Source: an uncultured Acidimicrobiales bacterium (GTDB lineage: Bacteria; Actinomycetota; Acidimicrobiia; Acidimicrobiales; SHLQ01). Taken from it: a DNA stretch of 45,494 nucleotides. The translations under genes and the position numbers were made by a program. The DNA lies in contig CALKGG010000037.1 in assembly GCA_938084885.1 (NCBI GenBank), positions 1-45,494 of the forward strand, given 5' to 3'. How positions within the stretch are numbered: the first letter of the stretch is position 1; every line of letters starts with the position of its first letter. The notes below the pieces were generated by a model. The model ran no database searches. It was not told where the DNA came from and saw only the letters and a list, made by a program, of their open reading frames with translations. Below, one piece after another: positions 16,795 through 26,268 of this stretch.

Positions 16795-16823
16795 CTCTAA
16801 TGTTACGATTCGTAACATTAGAG
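16795..16823. promoter_or_regulatory. Perfect 14+1+14 palindrome, probable repressor operator
   Basis: The arms CTCTAATGTTACGA and TCGTAACATTAGAG are perfectly complementary around one central base (16809). The size and AT-rich symmetric form fit an operator for a dimeric TetR- or GntR-like regulator. It lies 68 bases upstream of the DUF1800-DUF1501 operon and 61 bases past the end of the histidine kinase gene, all on the minus strand. A one-base loop and no T-run argue against a terminator. No regulator of these classes is encoded in the window, so it would have to act in trans. Confidence 0.55.
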
Positions 16824-16883
16824 TTTCGCAACACTCGACGGAACAACAGAAATCGTGCGGTGATAGCCTCGCACACCGCCGAC

Positions 16884-18308
16884 TCAGCCGACGTCGAACG
16901 AATCGACCAGTGACGCCGAGCCCGAAAGATCCGGGTTAATCGAAAACCCGACCACTGCTCCCCCACCATCACGGTTCCGAGCAAAGGCACCACCGCCGTG
17001 CGCCGAAGCAATATCGGAAACAATCGCCAACCCAAGCCCCGACCCCGACATTGTCCTCGTGCTATCCGAACGATAAAAGCGATCAAAGATCCGAGCGATC
17101 TCATGCTCGGGAATTCCCGGACCTCGATCAAGGACCTCCACCGACTCGGACCCAACAATCACCGTGATCGTCTCACCCGTCGGACTGAACTTCACCGCAT
17201 TGCCAAGAAGGTTGCCAATCGCCCGTCCAAGACCAGCCGGATCCCCGTGAACACACGCCATCACTGGACCCTCAACCACAACCTCACGCCCGGTTCGACC
17301 CACGGTCCGATCCGCAGCAGCCCGACAAAGCTCCATAAGGTCAACCTCGATAAACGCCTCGGGCGCCAACACCGCAGAACTGGTCGCAACACCCACCAGC
17401 TCGGTGACGAGCTCGGTCAATTCACGAACCTCCTCGCTCATCTCCTCCATGATCGAATCACGCTCGTGCGGCTCGATAACATCGCCGCGGCGACGCATCA
17501 CATCGATGTTTGTTCGAAGACTCGTCAACGGCGTACGCAGCTCGTGATTCGCATCCCGCACCAACCGCTCTTGTTGTTCTCGCGAAGCCCGCAACGCCGA
17601 CAACATCGAGTTAAAACTACGCGCGAGCGCACCCAACTCGTCGCTACCCTCCACCCGCAGATCAGCCTCAAAACGGCGCGTCTCAGCAACCTGTTCGGTC
17701 GCAGCCGCAAGCCGAGCGACCGGCCGAAGCACCCGGTCGGCCACCACCCACCCAACACCAGCCGCAGCGATCGCCCCCATCACACTGATCAGCAACAACC
17801 ACCCGCGAAGACCATCGAGCGTTTGTTCAACATCGGCCAGCGGACGCCCCACCATCAACACCCCAAAACGACTCGACGACACCATCACCCGAAAGCGATC
17901 GCCGTTCTCGTCCTCACGATCAAAGAGCTCCGAAACCCCACCAGTGCTAAGCGTCGCAAGCGCCTGATCTTCAGTAGTCACCGGAAGCGATGGCGGCGAA
18001 ATACGGCCAACACGACCGTCGGGCAACACGAGCTGAATACTCGCATCAGCCCGCTCCAACGACGCAAACGTCCCACCTCGAAAGCCGAGGGCAGTACCCG
18101 AAGTAATCGCGTCGAGGTTCAGCGCAGCAGCAGGATCAGCAATCGACGCCAAACCCGTCTCGGTCTCAGCAGAACGAGTACTGAGGAACTGATCGACCTG
18201 CGAATTCAGCTCGCTCTCCGCACTGATGTAGGCCAGAAAGCTCGCGCCAAAGAGCATCACCGCAACCACCCCGCCAATAACCAACGTCAGGCGCCAGCGA
18301 AGGCTCAC
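16884..18308 (-). CDS. Sensor histidine kinase, MprB/OmpR-partner type
   Basis: The product is 474 residues. A membrane segment near 8-30 and another near 170-192 flank an extracytoplasmic sensor domain. A HAMP segment follows ([20 protein letters not shown], about 193-245). The HisKA motif [16 protein letters not shown] carries the phospho-accepting His255. The ATPase domain has the N box ([15 protein letters not shown]), G1 ([10 protein letters not shown]), the F box (IFDRFYRSD) and G2 (GSGLGLAIV). The GTG start lies one base after the stop of the response regulator gene, so they form an operon. MprAB-type systems in mycobacteria respond to envelope stress; the stimulus here is unknown. Confidence 0.95.
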   Translation of the reverse strand: MSLRWRLTLVIGGVVAVMLFGASFLAYISAESELNSQVDQFLSTRSAETETGLASIADPAAALNLDAITSGTALGFRGGTFASLERADASIQLVLPDGRVGRISPPSLPVTTEDQALATLSTGGVSELFDREDENGDRFRVMVSSSRFGVLMVGRPLADVEQTLDGLRGWLLLISVMGAIAAAGVGWVVADRVLRPVARLAAATEQVAETRRFEADLRVEGSDELGALARSFNSMLSALRASREQQERLVRDANHELRTPLTSLRTNIDVMRRRGDVIEPHERDSIMEEMSEEVRELTELVTELVGVATSSAVLAPEAFIEVDLMELCRAAADRTVGRTGREVVVEGPVMACVHGDPAGLGRAIGNLLGNAVKFSPTGETITVIVGSESVEVLDRGPGIPEHEIARIFDRFYRSDSTRTMSGSGLGLAIVSDIASAHGGGAFARNRDGGGAVVGFSINPDLSGSASLVDSFDVG

Positions 18309-18309
18309 G

Positions 18310-19005
18310 TTAGGCCCGTGCGGTATATCCGACGCCTCGGACGGTATGGATCAGCCGAGGCAAACCATCGATCTCGGTCTTGCGGCGAAGATAGCCAATG
18401 TACACATCGAGCGACTTGGAGTTCGTCTCAAAGTCATACCCCCAAATGCGTTCATAGATGACCTCACGGGTCAGCACAATGCCCTCGTTATGCATGAGCA
18501 ACGCCAAGAGTTCAAACTCGGTCTTGGTCAACTCGATGTGCACGTCACCCCGGCGAACCTCACGGCGAGCCAAGTCGAGCACCATGTCCTCGACCTCGAT
18601 TGCTTCAAGATCAGATTCGACAACCGTGCCCCGACGCACCAACGCCCGCAATCGAGCAAGCAACTCTTCAAGATCGAACGGCTTGACCAAGTAATCGTCA
18701 GCGCCCGCATCAAGACCAGCAACCCGATCGGCAACATCATGGCGAGCAGTGAGCATCAAGACCGGCGTACGAATCCCCTTCTCGCGAATACGGCGACATG
18801 CCGTCAGCCCGTCCACCGACGGCATCATCACATCCAGCACGATCACATCGGGCTCAATGTTGGTAAGCGCTTCGAGCGCGAGCGAACCATCAGCCACAGC
18901 ACGAACGTCATACCCCTCAAACTTGAGCGCGCGTTCCAATGCCTCACGAACACTCTGATCATCTTCAGCGAGGAGCAACATGGGCTGACCAGGAGAAACT
19001 GCCAT
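18310..19005 (-). CDS. OmpR/PhoB-family response regulator, MprA-like
   Basis: The product is 231 residues. The receiver domain has the acidic pair EDD at 14-16, the phosphorylated Asp58 ([10 protein letters not shown]) and the conserved Lys in [10 protein letters not shown] winged-helix DNA-binding domain follows ([57 protein letters not shown]). It is the first gene of the operon with the kinase. TACGTT ends six bases before the ATG, suggesting a leaderless transcript. A perfect TTCTTACGTAAGAA palindrome lies 49 bases upstream and may be an autoregulatory site. Confidence 0.96.
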   Translation of the reverse strand: MAVSPGQPMLLLAEDDQSVREALERALKFEGYDVRAVADGSLALEALTNIEPDVIVLDVMMPSVDGLTACRRIREKGIRTPVLMLTARHDVADRVAGLDAGADDYLVKPFDLEELLARLRALVRRGTVVESDLEAIEVEDMVLDLARREVRRGDVHIELTKTEFELLALLMHNEGIVLTREVIYERIWGYDFETNSKSLDVYIGYLRRKTEIDGLPRLIHTVRGVGYTARA

Positions 19006-19011
19006 ACCTAC

Positions 19012-19017
19012 AACGTA
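19012..19017 (-). promoter_or_regulatory. Leaderless -10 (TACGTT) for the response regulator operon
   Basis: On the minus strand TACGTT ends six bases before the ATG at 19005. Confidence 0.5.
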
Positions 19018-19053
19018 GAAGAGCCCGACATCGCAACGTGCGACACCGGACCC

Positions 19054-19067
19054 TTCTTACGTAAGAA
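19054..19067. promoter_or_regulatory. Perfect 14-base palindrome upstream of the two-component operon
   Basis: TTCTTACGTAAGAA is fully self-complementary. It lies between the fasciclin-OmpA gene end and the response regulator start, about 37 bases upstream of the proposed -10. That position suits a regulator site. Confidence 0.4.
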
Positions 19068-19128
19068 TTTAGTTGTTTGAGAACGCCGCAGATTGCTCGA
19101 CGTTGCCCGAACTCTTCGCAGCCAGCCG

Positions 19129-20154
19129 CTAGCGGAGAACGAACTCGATTCGGCGGCTAGCCGCTTGATCCTCCACACCATCGACAAGGATCGGCTGGGA
19201 CTCACCAAAGCCCGTGGCGGTAAAGCGACCAGCGTCGAGACCATTGTCGACAAGGAACGCCAGCACCGAATCGGCACGAGCCTGACTGAGCGTAAGATTC
19301 GTGTCTTCGCCGCCATCGGTATCGGTGTGACCCTCGATAATCGCGTTCGCCTCAGGGGTGCTCTCAAAGAACGCAACTGCGTTCTGCAACGTTGCCTGAC
19401 CAGCAGCGGTGATCGTTGCCGACGCAACCTCAAACTCGATGTTGTCGAGCTGAAGCACCTGGTTGAGCGTTGGAGGCTGAAGGACACTATCGACAATGTG
19501 CACAACGCCGTTATCGGCAGTGAAATCGGTGGTGGTAACCACGGTGGTGCCGTTCAACACGACCTGTCCATCGACAACGGTGACCGCAAGAGGAAGGCCG
19601 GTGCGAGTAACGACCGTCTCCCCGTCGAGCGCAGCAATGTCCTCAGCGAGAAGAACGTCGTCGATGAAGTGGTAGCCAACGAGCGCAGCCGCACCTTCAG
19701 GATCTGACGAGAGCGCACCGATCGCCTCTGGGCCAAGTGCTTGAAGTGCTGCATCTGACGGAGCAAACAGGGTCCGCATGACCGGGTTGCCGTCTTCGTC
19801 CTCGAGCGCTTCAAGATCGTCCTGCAAGCCAAGGGCACCGCCAATGACCGCGAACTGCACAGCTTCGCCCGAACCGTTCAGCGCATCCCACATCGTGAAC
19901 GCCGCAGGAGCAGCGGTCGTTGTGGTGGTCGCTGGCGCCTCGGTCGTGGTAGTCGTCTCTGGAGCGGCCTCTTCGACCACTTCCTCTTCGACTTCCTCAG
20001 CCTCTTCTTCGACCGGAGCTGGGCCCGTGACCGTTGTTTCGGGTAGATCGTCGCCGTTCAGCGCAATCACCGTCACGAGCAACAACACACCCGCAACAAC
20101 ACCCATTACCAGAATGAAGAATCCGCTGTCTTCTTCTTCTTCGTCATCAAACAT
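19129..20154 (-). CDS. Membrane-anchored fasciclin-OmpA fusion protein
   Basis: The product is 341 residues from the ATG at 20154; the open frame further upstream is non-coding in character. After an acidic start (DDEEEEDSG) there is one membrane helix (about 12-33), then a Glu-rich segment and a Thr/Ala linker, about 36-85. Residues about 86-215 form a fasciclin-like adhesion domain (FAVIGGALGLQDDL, RTLFAPSDAALQAL, LVGYHFIDDVLL, NGVVHIVDSVLQPP). Residues about 220-341 form an OmpA C-terminal peptidoglycan-binding domain (IIEGHTDTDGGEDTNLTLSQ, RFTATGFGESQP, RRIEFVL). The protein would sit outside the membrane and could bind the wall and other cells or polymers. A co-oriented envelope-stress-like kinase/regulator pair lies downstream. 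Confidence 0.9.
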   Translation of the reverse strand: MFDDEEEEDSGFFILVMGVVAGVLLLVTVIALNGDDLPETTVTGPAPVEEEAEEVEEEVVEEAAPETTTTTEAPATTTTTAAPAAFTMWDALNGSGEAVQFAVIGGALGLQDDLEALEDEDGNPVMRTLFAPSDAALQALGPEAIGALSSDPEGAAALVGYHFIDDVLLAEDIAALDGETVVTRTGLPLAVTVVDGQVVLNGTTVVTTTDFTADNGVVHIVDSVLQPPTLNQVLQLDNIEFEVASATITAAGQATLQNAVAFFESTPEANAIIEGHTDTDGGEDTNLTLSQARADSVLAFLVDNGLDAGRFTATGFGESQPILVDGVEDQAASRRIEFVLR

Positions 20155-20263
20155 GTAGACGTTTCCCTCTGTACTGAGACAGCGCCCGAGCGGACGCGAG
20201 ACAGCGGTGAGTTTACTCGGTACTACTCGTTCAACGCACAGTGCAGCACTTGTGATCTCTGAC

Positions 20264-20893
20264 CTAGGCGTAGGAGACCTGGCAGAAACCGTGATTGCAG
20301 TAACCACCCGGATTCTTTTGCAGGTATTGCTGGTGGTGATCTTCGGCGTAATAAAACTCGCCAGCATCGGCGAGTTCAGTCGAAATTTCGCCATACCCTT
20401 TCTCGGTCAACTTGGCCTGATAGGCCGCCATCGACGCCTCTGCAGCCGCCCGCTGCTCAGCGCTGTAGGTATAGATCGCACTGCGATACTGCGTGCCAAC
20501 ATCGTTGCCTTGACGGTTCAGCGTCGTCGGGTCGTGGTTTTCCCAAAACACCCGGAAGATCTCCTCCAGCCCAACCTTGGCTGGATCCCACACGACCAGC
20601 ACAGCTTCGGTATGACCAGTCTTTCCCGTGCACGTCTCTTGGTACGTCGGGTTCGGGGTGAAACCGCCCGAATACCCAACCGCCGTCGTGTACACCCCAT
20701 CGAGCTGCCAGAAAAAACGTTCCGCACCCCAAAAACAGCCCATAGCGACCTGAATCTGTTCCATCCCATCGGGAAACGGGCCAACCATCGGCGTGCCGAG
20801 CACAACATGCTCAGCGGCGACCGGCATGGTCTCAGTCCGGCCGGGAAGGGCGTCTTCTAGGGAAATCATCTCGGGGCTGCGTCGGAAGAACAT
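20264..20893 (-). CDS. msrA: Peptide methionine-S-sulfoxide reductase MsrA
   Basis: It repairs oxidised methionine (S form) in proteins. The product is 209 residues. The catalytic Cys53 is in the family motif [10 protein letters not shown], followed by [27 protein letters not shown] in shortened view. [12 protein letters not shown] and [20 protein letters not shown] match the family. The C-terminal [11 protein letters not shown] region supplies resolving cysteines. The N-terminal 45 residues before the core are typical for the longer MsrA form. TATGGT lies six bases before the ATG on the minus strand, and GAGG is also near. It is the last gene of a minus-strand run of four. Confidence 0.97.
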   Translation of the reverse strand: MFFRRSPEMISLEDALPGRTETMPVAAEHVVLGTPMVGPFPDGMEQIQVAMGCFWGAERFFWQLDGVYTTAVGYSGGFTPNPTYQETCTGKTGHTEAVLVVWDPAKVGLEEIFRVFWENHDPTTLNRQGNDVGTQYRSAIYTYSAEQRAAAEASMAAYQAKLTEKGYGEISTELADAGEFYYAEDHHQQYLQKNPGGYCNHGFCQVSYA

Positions 20894-20899
20894 GACCTC

Positions 20900-20905
20900 A
20901 CCATA
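20900..20905 (-). promoter_or_regulatory. Leaderless -10 (TATGGT) for msrA
   Basis: On the minus strand TATGGT ends six bases before the ATG at 20893. A GAGG in the spacer leaves open a normal ribosome-binding site instead. Confidence 0.35.
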
Positions 20906-20997
20906 GAGATCCTGGACAACTTGTGCCGTCCGTTCGCCGATCGTTTCTCACGAGTTCCCGGCCTCTGTGACCTTTGCCGAAACAGGAATACGAGCCA

Positions 20998-22728
20998 TCA
21001 GCGCGCCGCAGCCTCTTCACGAAGCACACGCTTGAGGACCTTGCCATTCGGATTCTTTGGCAGCGGCTCGTCGTGAACAAACACGTGAGAGGGAACCTTG
21101 AACGCCGCCAACGACTCGCTCGCGAATGCTCGGAGCTCGTCAGCACGAACCGTCTCGCCCTGGATTGGATACACCGCCACCGCAACTTCCTCACCGAGGC
21201 GATCGTGAGGAACACCAAATACCGCGCACTCGTGAACCGCAGGATGTTTCGCTATCGCCGCCTCAACCTCGGCCGACCCCACATTCTCCCCGCCTCGAAT
21301 CACGACGTCCTTCGCCCGGTCGACAATGAACACGAAACCGTCGTCGTCCATCACCGCAATGTCACCGGTGTGAAACCAGCCCGTCGCATCGATCACTTCG
21401 GCGGTTGCGTCGGGCTTATTGTGATATTCGAGGAACACGTGCGGACCTCGAATGCACAACTCGCCCCGCTCACCAACAGGAACCTCGTCACCGCTGACAT
21501 CGACGACCTTGACCTCGGCGACCCGCGGAGCAAATCCGCACGACCCCGGCTTCTCCTTGTAGAACATGCCTCCATTGGCCGTCGCAATACCGCTGACCTC
21601 GCTCAGACCGTAGCCCTGGGTAGCCGTTGCATTCTCGACCTGGTCATCGACCTTTGCAACCATGTGGGGCGGGTTCGGAGCGCCGCCACTGCCCATGTGC
21701 TTCAGCGTCGATGTGTCGTGATCGGCAAAGCTTGGGGAGGCAAGCATGTCCATCGTCATCGTGGGCACGCCCGTGAAGTTGGTGACCTTTTCCCGCTCGA
21801 TCAGCTCCAAGGCAACCTCGGCATCCCACTTGTACATCAAGACGAGCTTTCCGCCGGTAGCAGTAATTGGAAGCATCACACAATGCGACCCGGTCACATG
21901 GAAGAGCGGAACAGCCACCAACATCACGGTTTGCGGCGAATTCTGGGCGGCTCCCGCGGCCGCTAACACATCGCCACCCGACGCCGACACCTCAGCGAGA
22001 GGAATCGAGACCCCGAACACGACCATGTTCAGATGGTTCGTCACCACGTTCCGCTGCGTATGCACGACACCCTTCGGGAAGGCTGTCGTACCCGACGTGT
22101 ACACCATGGCAGCGCGGTCGTCGGCGCCGAAGTCGACCTCAGGTACCACGGCTGGGCCATCCACGTTCGACCACGCAACGGTCCCTTCGTCCGTGTCGCC
22201 CTCGCCCTCGCCCCGGACGAGAATCATCTGCACATCAACCCCCTCGGCGGAGAGACCCTCGAGCTTCGAGGCAATCAAATCGTGCCGCTTCTGATCGACG
22301 ATCATCACCGAGGAGCCGCTGTCGAGAACACCGTATTTGAGCTCCTCGGCATTCCAGAACGAGTTCATCTCGACCGCCGTGGCACCAGCCATCTGGATTG
22401 CCCACCAACCAAGCACCCACTCGGGATAGTTCCGCAACGCAAGGCCAACGCTGTCGCCGGGCTGAACACCAAAGTCCACTATCAACCCATTGGCAACCTC
22501 GAGGACTCGCCGACGAGCTTGGCCATACGTGATCCGCTCGTCCTCATACACAATGAACTCGTCATCGTCATCGGCCTTGATCGCCATCCACAACTGCCGC
22601 ACCTGGGGTGGAGCATTTTTATACCCCGTATAGGACTGACCTCGAGCCTCGATCTCTGTAGTTTCGAACGGCGAGCCTGGGGCACTCAGTAGATCGAGTA
22701 CGCCATTGATGTGTGCAACAGATGACAT
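20998..22728 (-). CDS. Acyl-CoA synthetase (AMP-forming, FadD-like)
   Basis: The product is 576 residues. It activates a carboxylic acid to its CoA thioester through an acyl-AMP. The AMP-binding signature is YTSGTTAFPKGVVHTQ (about 210-225), with Ala where most members have Gly in the TSGTTGxPKG loop. Further motifs are VPLFHVTGSH, QGYGLSEVSG, the TGWFHTGDIAVMDDDGFVFI core, DRAKDVVIRGGENV and the C-terminal catalytic Lys in NPNGKVLKRVLR. Substrate class cannot be read from sequence; medium or long fatty acids are likely. It lies in the same direction as an acyl-CoA dehydrogenase two genes upstream, consistent with fatty-acid breakdown. Confidence 0.93.
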   Translation of the reverse strand: MSSVAHINGVLDLLSAPGSPFETTEIEARGQSYTGYKNAPPQVRQLWMAIKADDDDEFIVYEDERITYGQARRRVLEVANGLIVDFGVQPGDSVGLALRNYPEWVLGWWAIQMAGATAVEMNSFWNAEELKYGVLDSGSSVMIVDQKRHDLIASKLEGLSAEGVDVQMILVRGEGEGDTDEGTVAWSNVDGPAVVPEVDFGADDRAAMVYTSGTTAFPKGVVHTQRNVVTNHLNMVVFGVSIPLAEVSASGGDVLAAAGAAQNSPQTVMLVAVPLFHVTGSHCVMLPITATGGKLVLMYKWDAEVALELIEREKVTNFTGVPTMTMDMLASPSFADHDTSTLKHMGSGGAPNPPHMVAKVDDQVENATATQGYGLSEVSGIATANGGMFYKEKPGSCGFAPRVAEVKVVDVSGDEVPVGERGELCIRGPHVFLEYHNKPDATAEVIDATGWFHTGDIAVMDDDGFVFIVDRAKDVVIRGGENVGSAEVEAAIAKHPAVHECAVFGVPHDRLGEEVAVAVYPIQGETVRADELRAFASESLAAFKVPSHVFVHDEPLPKNPNGKVLKRVLREEAAAR

Positions 22729-22817
22729 AGGTCACATAGACTGCCACGCCCCACACGGGAAGGCCATCCCGAGACCAGCCAGCCCGCTGCACCGGCGTTT
22801 AGACGTCGGGTCAATAC

Positions 22818-23669
22818 CTACGCGCAGCGATCGGCGACGATGAACTCGGCCTCATCGATTGGACCAACCGAATCAACAAAATCCGAAATGTCAGCAGCAC
22901 CAACGGCATAACCTTGCGGCTGATTTCTCGTCGTCGACTGCACGAGCCCAATCACATCTCGATCGTTGATAAGCAACGGACTACCCGAATCTCCACGACG
23001 AATATCACCCAACATTCGCAAGCCGCGAAAACGCGATTCGGTATCGCGAAACACGCCATCCCAATTGACGATGACCGGCGCATCCACCGTGAAGTCGATC
23101 TCGTTAAGAACGTTCGTCTCATTCTCGGTTCGTATCCCGATCGCCACCCCGTCGACGAGAGGAACTTCAGTCACCAAGTTGAGGGGCGCAAAGTTTGCGT
23201 CATCGATCCGAAGCAGCGCCAAGTCAAGGTCGACATCAAAACCAATCAACACCGCAGGAAACTCATCACCGCCAAGATTCTGAACGGCAAGTGTTTCCCG
23301 ATCCCGACCAGCAACGAGATGCGCGTTCGTGACGATCAAGTTCTCGTCGACGGCAAAGCCCGTGCCAATCGCGGGCACTCCGCAACCAAGCCCGATGACA
23401 CGCACAACCGACGGCTCGACCGCATCGGCCTCAGGCGTCGCAATCGGCGCCGTGGGCTCTTCGCTCAAGTTGAGCAACCCACCTCCGGTAAGCGTCACCC
23501 CTTCGGCCAACGACCCCGCAGCAACGGTGTCCTCGCTCGGAGTCGCAGCCGGCAACGTCGAGCCACACGCCGCGAACGCGAGTGCGAGCACGCACAACCA
23601 ACGACCGAAACGCCACAGCCGCGGTGATGAATTCGTTGATTGCATTCGGAGCATTGAGGGCATCGCCAC
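22818..23669 (-). CDS. Trypsin-like serine protease, lipoprotein
   Basis: The product is 283 residues. The N-terminus has a lipoprotein signal with lipobox FAAC (Cys about 35). The chymotrypsin-fold triad is visible: His in IVTNAHLVAG, Asp in DVDLDLALLRIDD and Ser in RRGDSGSPLL. A further motif is GTGFAVDENL before the His. There is no PDZ domain, so it is a simple S1-type protease on the outer face of the membrane rather than HtrA. It lies between an acyl-CoA dehydrogenase and an acyl-CoA synthetase, with 23- and 89-base gaps. Several in-frame starts are possible (GTG 23669 and nearby ATGs); all keep the lipobox. Confidence 0.9.
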   Translation of the reverse strand: MAMPSMLRMQSTNSSPRLWRFGRWLCVLALAFAACGSTLPAATPSEDTVAAGSLAEGVTLTGGGLLNLSEEPTAPIATPEADAVEPSVVRVIGLGCGVPAIGTGFAVDENLIVTNAHLVAGRDRETLAVQNLGGDEFPAVLIGFDVDLDLALLRIDDANFAPLNLVTEVPLVDGVAIGIRTENETNVLNEIDFTVDAPVIVNWDGVFRDTESRFRGLRMLGDIRRGDSGSPLLINDRDVIGLVQSTTRNQPQGYAVGAADISDFVDSVGPIDEAEFIVADRCA

Positions 23670-23692
23670 AGTTCTCGACAGTACCTAGCGGC

Positions 23693-24904
23693 CTACTCGG
23701 CAGGAGCGTACTTACGCAGCTCACGACGAGCTAGCTGACGACGATGCACCTCATCAGGCCCATCTGCGAAGCGCAAAGTACGAGCTTGGGCATACATTCC
23801 AGCGAGTGGGAAATCTTGCGACAAGCCACCGCCGCCATGAGTCTGAATTGCACGGTCGATAACGCGCAACGCCATATTCGGCACGGCCACCTTGATCGCC
23901 GAAATCTCCATCGCCGCGCCCTTATTACCAACCGTGTCCATCAACCAGGCGGTCTTCATCACGAGCAACCGAGCCTGCTCGATCTCGATCCTGCTATCAG
24001 CAATCCACTCACGAACCACACCCTTCTCGGCCAACGCCGAACCAAACGTGGTGCGCTCATAGGAGCGCGTGCACATCATCTCGAGGGCACGCTCGGCCAT
24101 CCCGATAAGACGCATGCAGTGATGGATACGGCCCGGGCCAAGACGTGCCTGCGCAATCGCAAAACCGCCGCCCTCTTCGCCAATAAGGCTCGACACCGGG
24201 ACCCGCACATTGGTGAGACTCACCTCGGCATGCCCGTGCGGCGCATCGTCGTACCCAAACACTGTGAGGGGACGGATGACCTCGATGCCAGGCGTGTCCA
24301 TCGGCACCGCAATCTGGCTTTGCTGGAGGTGACGAGACGCATCCGGATCGGTCTTGCCCATCAAGATCATGACCTTGCAGTTCGGGTGCATGGCCCCCGA
24401 CGTCCACCACTTGCGGCCGTTGATCACATAGTCATTACCGTCGCGAACAATGGAGGTCTGAATGTTGGTCGCATCGGACGATGCCACGTCAGGCTCGGTC
24501 ATCCCGAAGCAACTGCGAATCTCGCCCGCGAGCAACGGCACAAGCCAACGGTCTTTCTGCTCGTCACTGCCGAAGTCGTGGAACACCTCCATGTTGCCAG
24601 TGTCGGGAGCCGAACAATTCAACGCCTCCGGCGCCAGGTGCAGCGACCGGCCAGTGATCTCGGCAAGCGGGGCGTACTCGAGGTTGGTCAGCCCGGCGCC
24701 CTCATCGGCCCGCGGCAAAAACAGATTCCAAAGCCCCTCGGCCTTGGCCTTCACCTTGAGATCTTCGATGATCTGCGGCTGTTCCCAGCGATTCGTTGCC
24801 ATCTGCTCTTCGAGCACCGACTCGTTGGGGTACACGTGAGCATCCATGAATGCGTTCAACTGCTCGATGAGCTCGTTGACCCTCGTTGACTGCCCAAATT
24901 CCAT
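23693..24904 (-). CDS. Acyl-CoA dehydrogenase (FadE/ACAD10-11-like)
   Basis: The product is 403 residues from the ATG at 24904, with AAGGGG six bases upstream. The open frame extending to 25264 is not coding in style. It oxidises acyl-CoA with FAD in beta-oxidation. Family segments are [21 protein letters not shown], shortened here to its ends, [79 protein letters not shown] and [14 protein letters not shown]. The pattern is closest to the ACAD10/11 dehydrogenase domain. It is divergent from the PAP2-like gene at 25008. Confidence 0.95.
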   Translation of the reverse strand: MEFGQSTRVNELIEQLNAFMDAHVYPNESVLEEQMATNRWEQPQIIEDLKVKAKAEGLWNLFLPRADEGAGLTNLEYAPLAEITGRSLHLAPEALNCSAPDTGNMEVFHDFGSDEQKDRWLVPLLAGEIRSCFGMTEPDVASSDATNIQTSIVRDGNDYVINGRKWWTSGAMHPNCKVMILMGKTDPDASRHLQQSQIAVPMDTPGIEVIRPLTVFGYDDAPHGHAEVSLTNVRVPVSSLIGEEGGGFAIAQARLGPGRIHHCMRLIGMAERALEMMCTRSYERTTFGSALAEKGVVREWIADSRIEIEQARLLVMKTAWLMDTVGNKGAAMEISAIKVAVPNMALRVIDRAIQTHGGGGLSQDFPLAGMYAQARTLRFADGPDEVHRRQLARRELRKYAPAE

Positions 24905-24994
24905 GACATCCCCTTTGCTGACCCGGTGCGTAGACCTAGATACGCCCGACCATACAACGACTGACGTTGACCCGATGTATCGACCCCGTGCGGC

Positions 24995-25000
24995 TAGTCT
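24995..25000 (+). promoter_or_regulatory. Leaderless -10 (TAGTCT)
   Basis: TAGTCT ends seven bases before the ATG at 25008. Confidence 0.45.
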
Positions 25001-25007
25001 TTTCTTC

Positions 25008-25652
25008 ATGAGGAATAGTTGGACCCGAGCATGGCTTGCAGCACTGGGTTCAATCGTGCTCGCCGTGGTGATTACCCGCACCCGCGAGCGGTGGCTGCTC
25101 AACGTCGAACAACCCGTCATGGACTGGCTACTCGATGGCACCGACACCTCGGTATGGGATCGTGCCCAGATCCTGAGCGACTGGCGCGTCATCATCCCTG
25201 GAACCGTCCTACTTGTGCTCGTCGCCCTTTGGCTGGAGAAGCGCATTGCGTTCGCGATCATCACTACAACCGTCTTTGCCTATGCCGTGGCCGGACTCAT
25301 TGGATCCCTCGTTGGCCGGGTCGGCCCGACGGGTGAACTAACGGGCACCTTCCCCAGCTTCGAGGTCGTGCAAGCCGGAGTGTTCTACGGCCTGGCCGTG
25401 CTCATGTTTTGGTGGGTCGGCGCTCCGAAACTTCTTTGGCACATCGTGCTCGAGATCGCTACAGTGCTGACGCTTCTCGTCGCAATCCGTGGTGTGGTCA
25501 ACGGCGAGTTCTGGCCGAGCGACGCGGTCGGCGCAGCGCTCGTGACTGGCCTGTCCCTGATCACCGCATCCATTGTCCTCGAAGCGAATCCGGCAAAGAT
25601 TCCTGCAAGAAAACCTCGTCGAGCCAAGGCTGCCGTTCCATCAGCCCCCTAG
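25008..25652 (+). CDS. PAP2-like integral membrane protein with altered catalytic motifs
   Basis: The product is 214 residues with about six membrane helices. The layout follows phosphatidic-acid phosphatase type 2 enzymes: a first loop with the [20 protein letters not shown] region, then [19 protein letters not shown] where active members have the PSGH motif, and [19 protein letters not shown] where they have SRxxxxxHxxxD. The catalytic histidines of both motifs are absent (PSFE, and Phe or Glu in the second). It is therefore probably an inactive or functionally changed relative. The start is fixed by TAGTCT seven bases upstream. The next gene, a lipoprotein, starts 17 bases after its stop, so they may form an operon. 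Confidence 0.7.
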   Translation: MRNSWTRAWLAALGSIVLAVVITRTRERWLLNVEQPVMDWLLDGTDTSVWDRAQILSDWRVIIPGTVLLVLVALWLEKRIAFAIITTTVFAYAVAGLIGSLVGRVGPTGELTGTFPSFEVVQAGVFYGLAVLMFWWVGAPKLLWHIVLEIATVLTLLVAIRGVVNGEFWPSDAVGAALVTGLSLITASIVLEANPAKIPARKPRRAKAAVPSAP

Positions 25653-25669
25653 CGCGGCAATATGGAGCT

Positions 25670-26257
25670 ATGAAGCTCTCAATTCGTGTTGCGATGTTCG
25701 CCTTGGCCGCCCTCGCTGCGGCTGCCTGCAGTTCGACAGCCGATACTGCTGACGCCGACGCCCCTGTCGAGACCGCCGACGAACCTGTCGAGACCGTCGA
25801 CGCTGAAGTAGATACGGGCGAGGCCACCGAGGACGAGGCAGAGACCGAGACCGACACGGCCGAGGAGCCCGTTGTGGAGGCATCGACTACCACGGCACCT
25901 TCCCCACCGCCCGAACCAGTGACTGCGACGACCGTGCACGAAACAACGTCTGACGATTTCCCGGACATTCTTGCGGCACAAGCAACACCGACCGGCGACA
26001 ATTCGTGGCGCTTCGATGTGACTGTGTCGTCTACCTATGACTCGCCGCAACGTTATGCCGATGCCTGGCGAGTGGTTGGCCCGGACGGCACCGAGTACGG
26101 CATCCGTGTGCTCACCCATGATCATGCTGGCGAGCAGCCGTTCACTCGGTCCCAGAGCGGCATTGAAATTCCCGCTGACGTCACGACGGTGACGATCGAG
26201 GGACGCGACCTCGCCAACGGCTGGGGCGGCGGCTTCCTCCAGCTCGACCTCAGCTAA
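25670..26257 (+). CDS. Putative lipoprotein with acidic linker and small C-terminal domain
   Basis: The product is 195 residues. The lipoprotein signal (KLSIRVAMFALAALAAAAC) places the lipidated Cys near 20. Residues about 22-75 are an acidic, Ala/Glu/Thr/Asp low-complexity stalk with repeats of (E/P)VETADE type. A short Thr/Pro segment follows. The folded domain (about 90-195) is beta-rich with WRFDVTVSSTYDSPQRYADA, WRVVGPDGTEYGIRVL and PADVTTVTIEGRDLANGW, which looks like an immunoglobulin-type or FN3-like fold. I do not know the family. It probably shares a transcript with the PAP2-like gene. A pair of GGGGTCAGACCCC elements follows its stop. Confidence 0.75.
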   Translation: MKLSIRVAMFALAALAAAACSSTADTADADAPVETADEPVETVDAEVDTGEATEDEAETETDTAEEPVVEASTTTAPSPPPEPVTATTVHETTSDDFPDILAAQATPTGDNSWRFDVTVSSTYDSPQRYADAWRVVGPDGTEYGIRVLTHDHAGEQPFTRSQSGIEIPADVTTVTIEGRDLANGWGGGFLQLDLS

Positions 26258-26268
26258 AAATGCGCTTC

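Noticed and set aside
16998..18461. 487-codon plus-strand open frame
   Set aside because: It is the shadow of the histidine kinase gene. The composition is Arg/His/Pro/Thr rich with no domain, whereas the minus strand has every kinase motif.
24905..25264. N-terminal extension of the acyl-CoA dehydrogenase to 523 residues
   Set aside because: The extension is Ser/Thr/Arg rich, overlaps the divergent PAP2-like gene, and the family start with a ribosome-binding site is at 24904.
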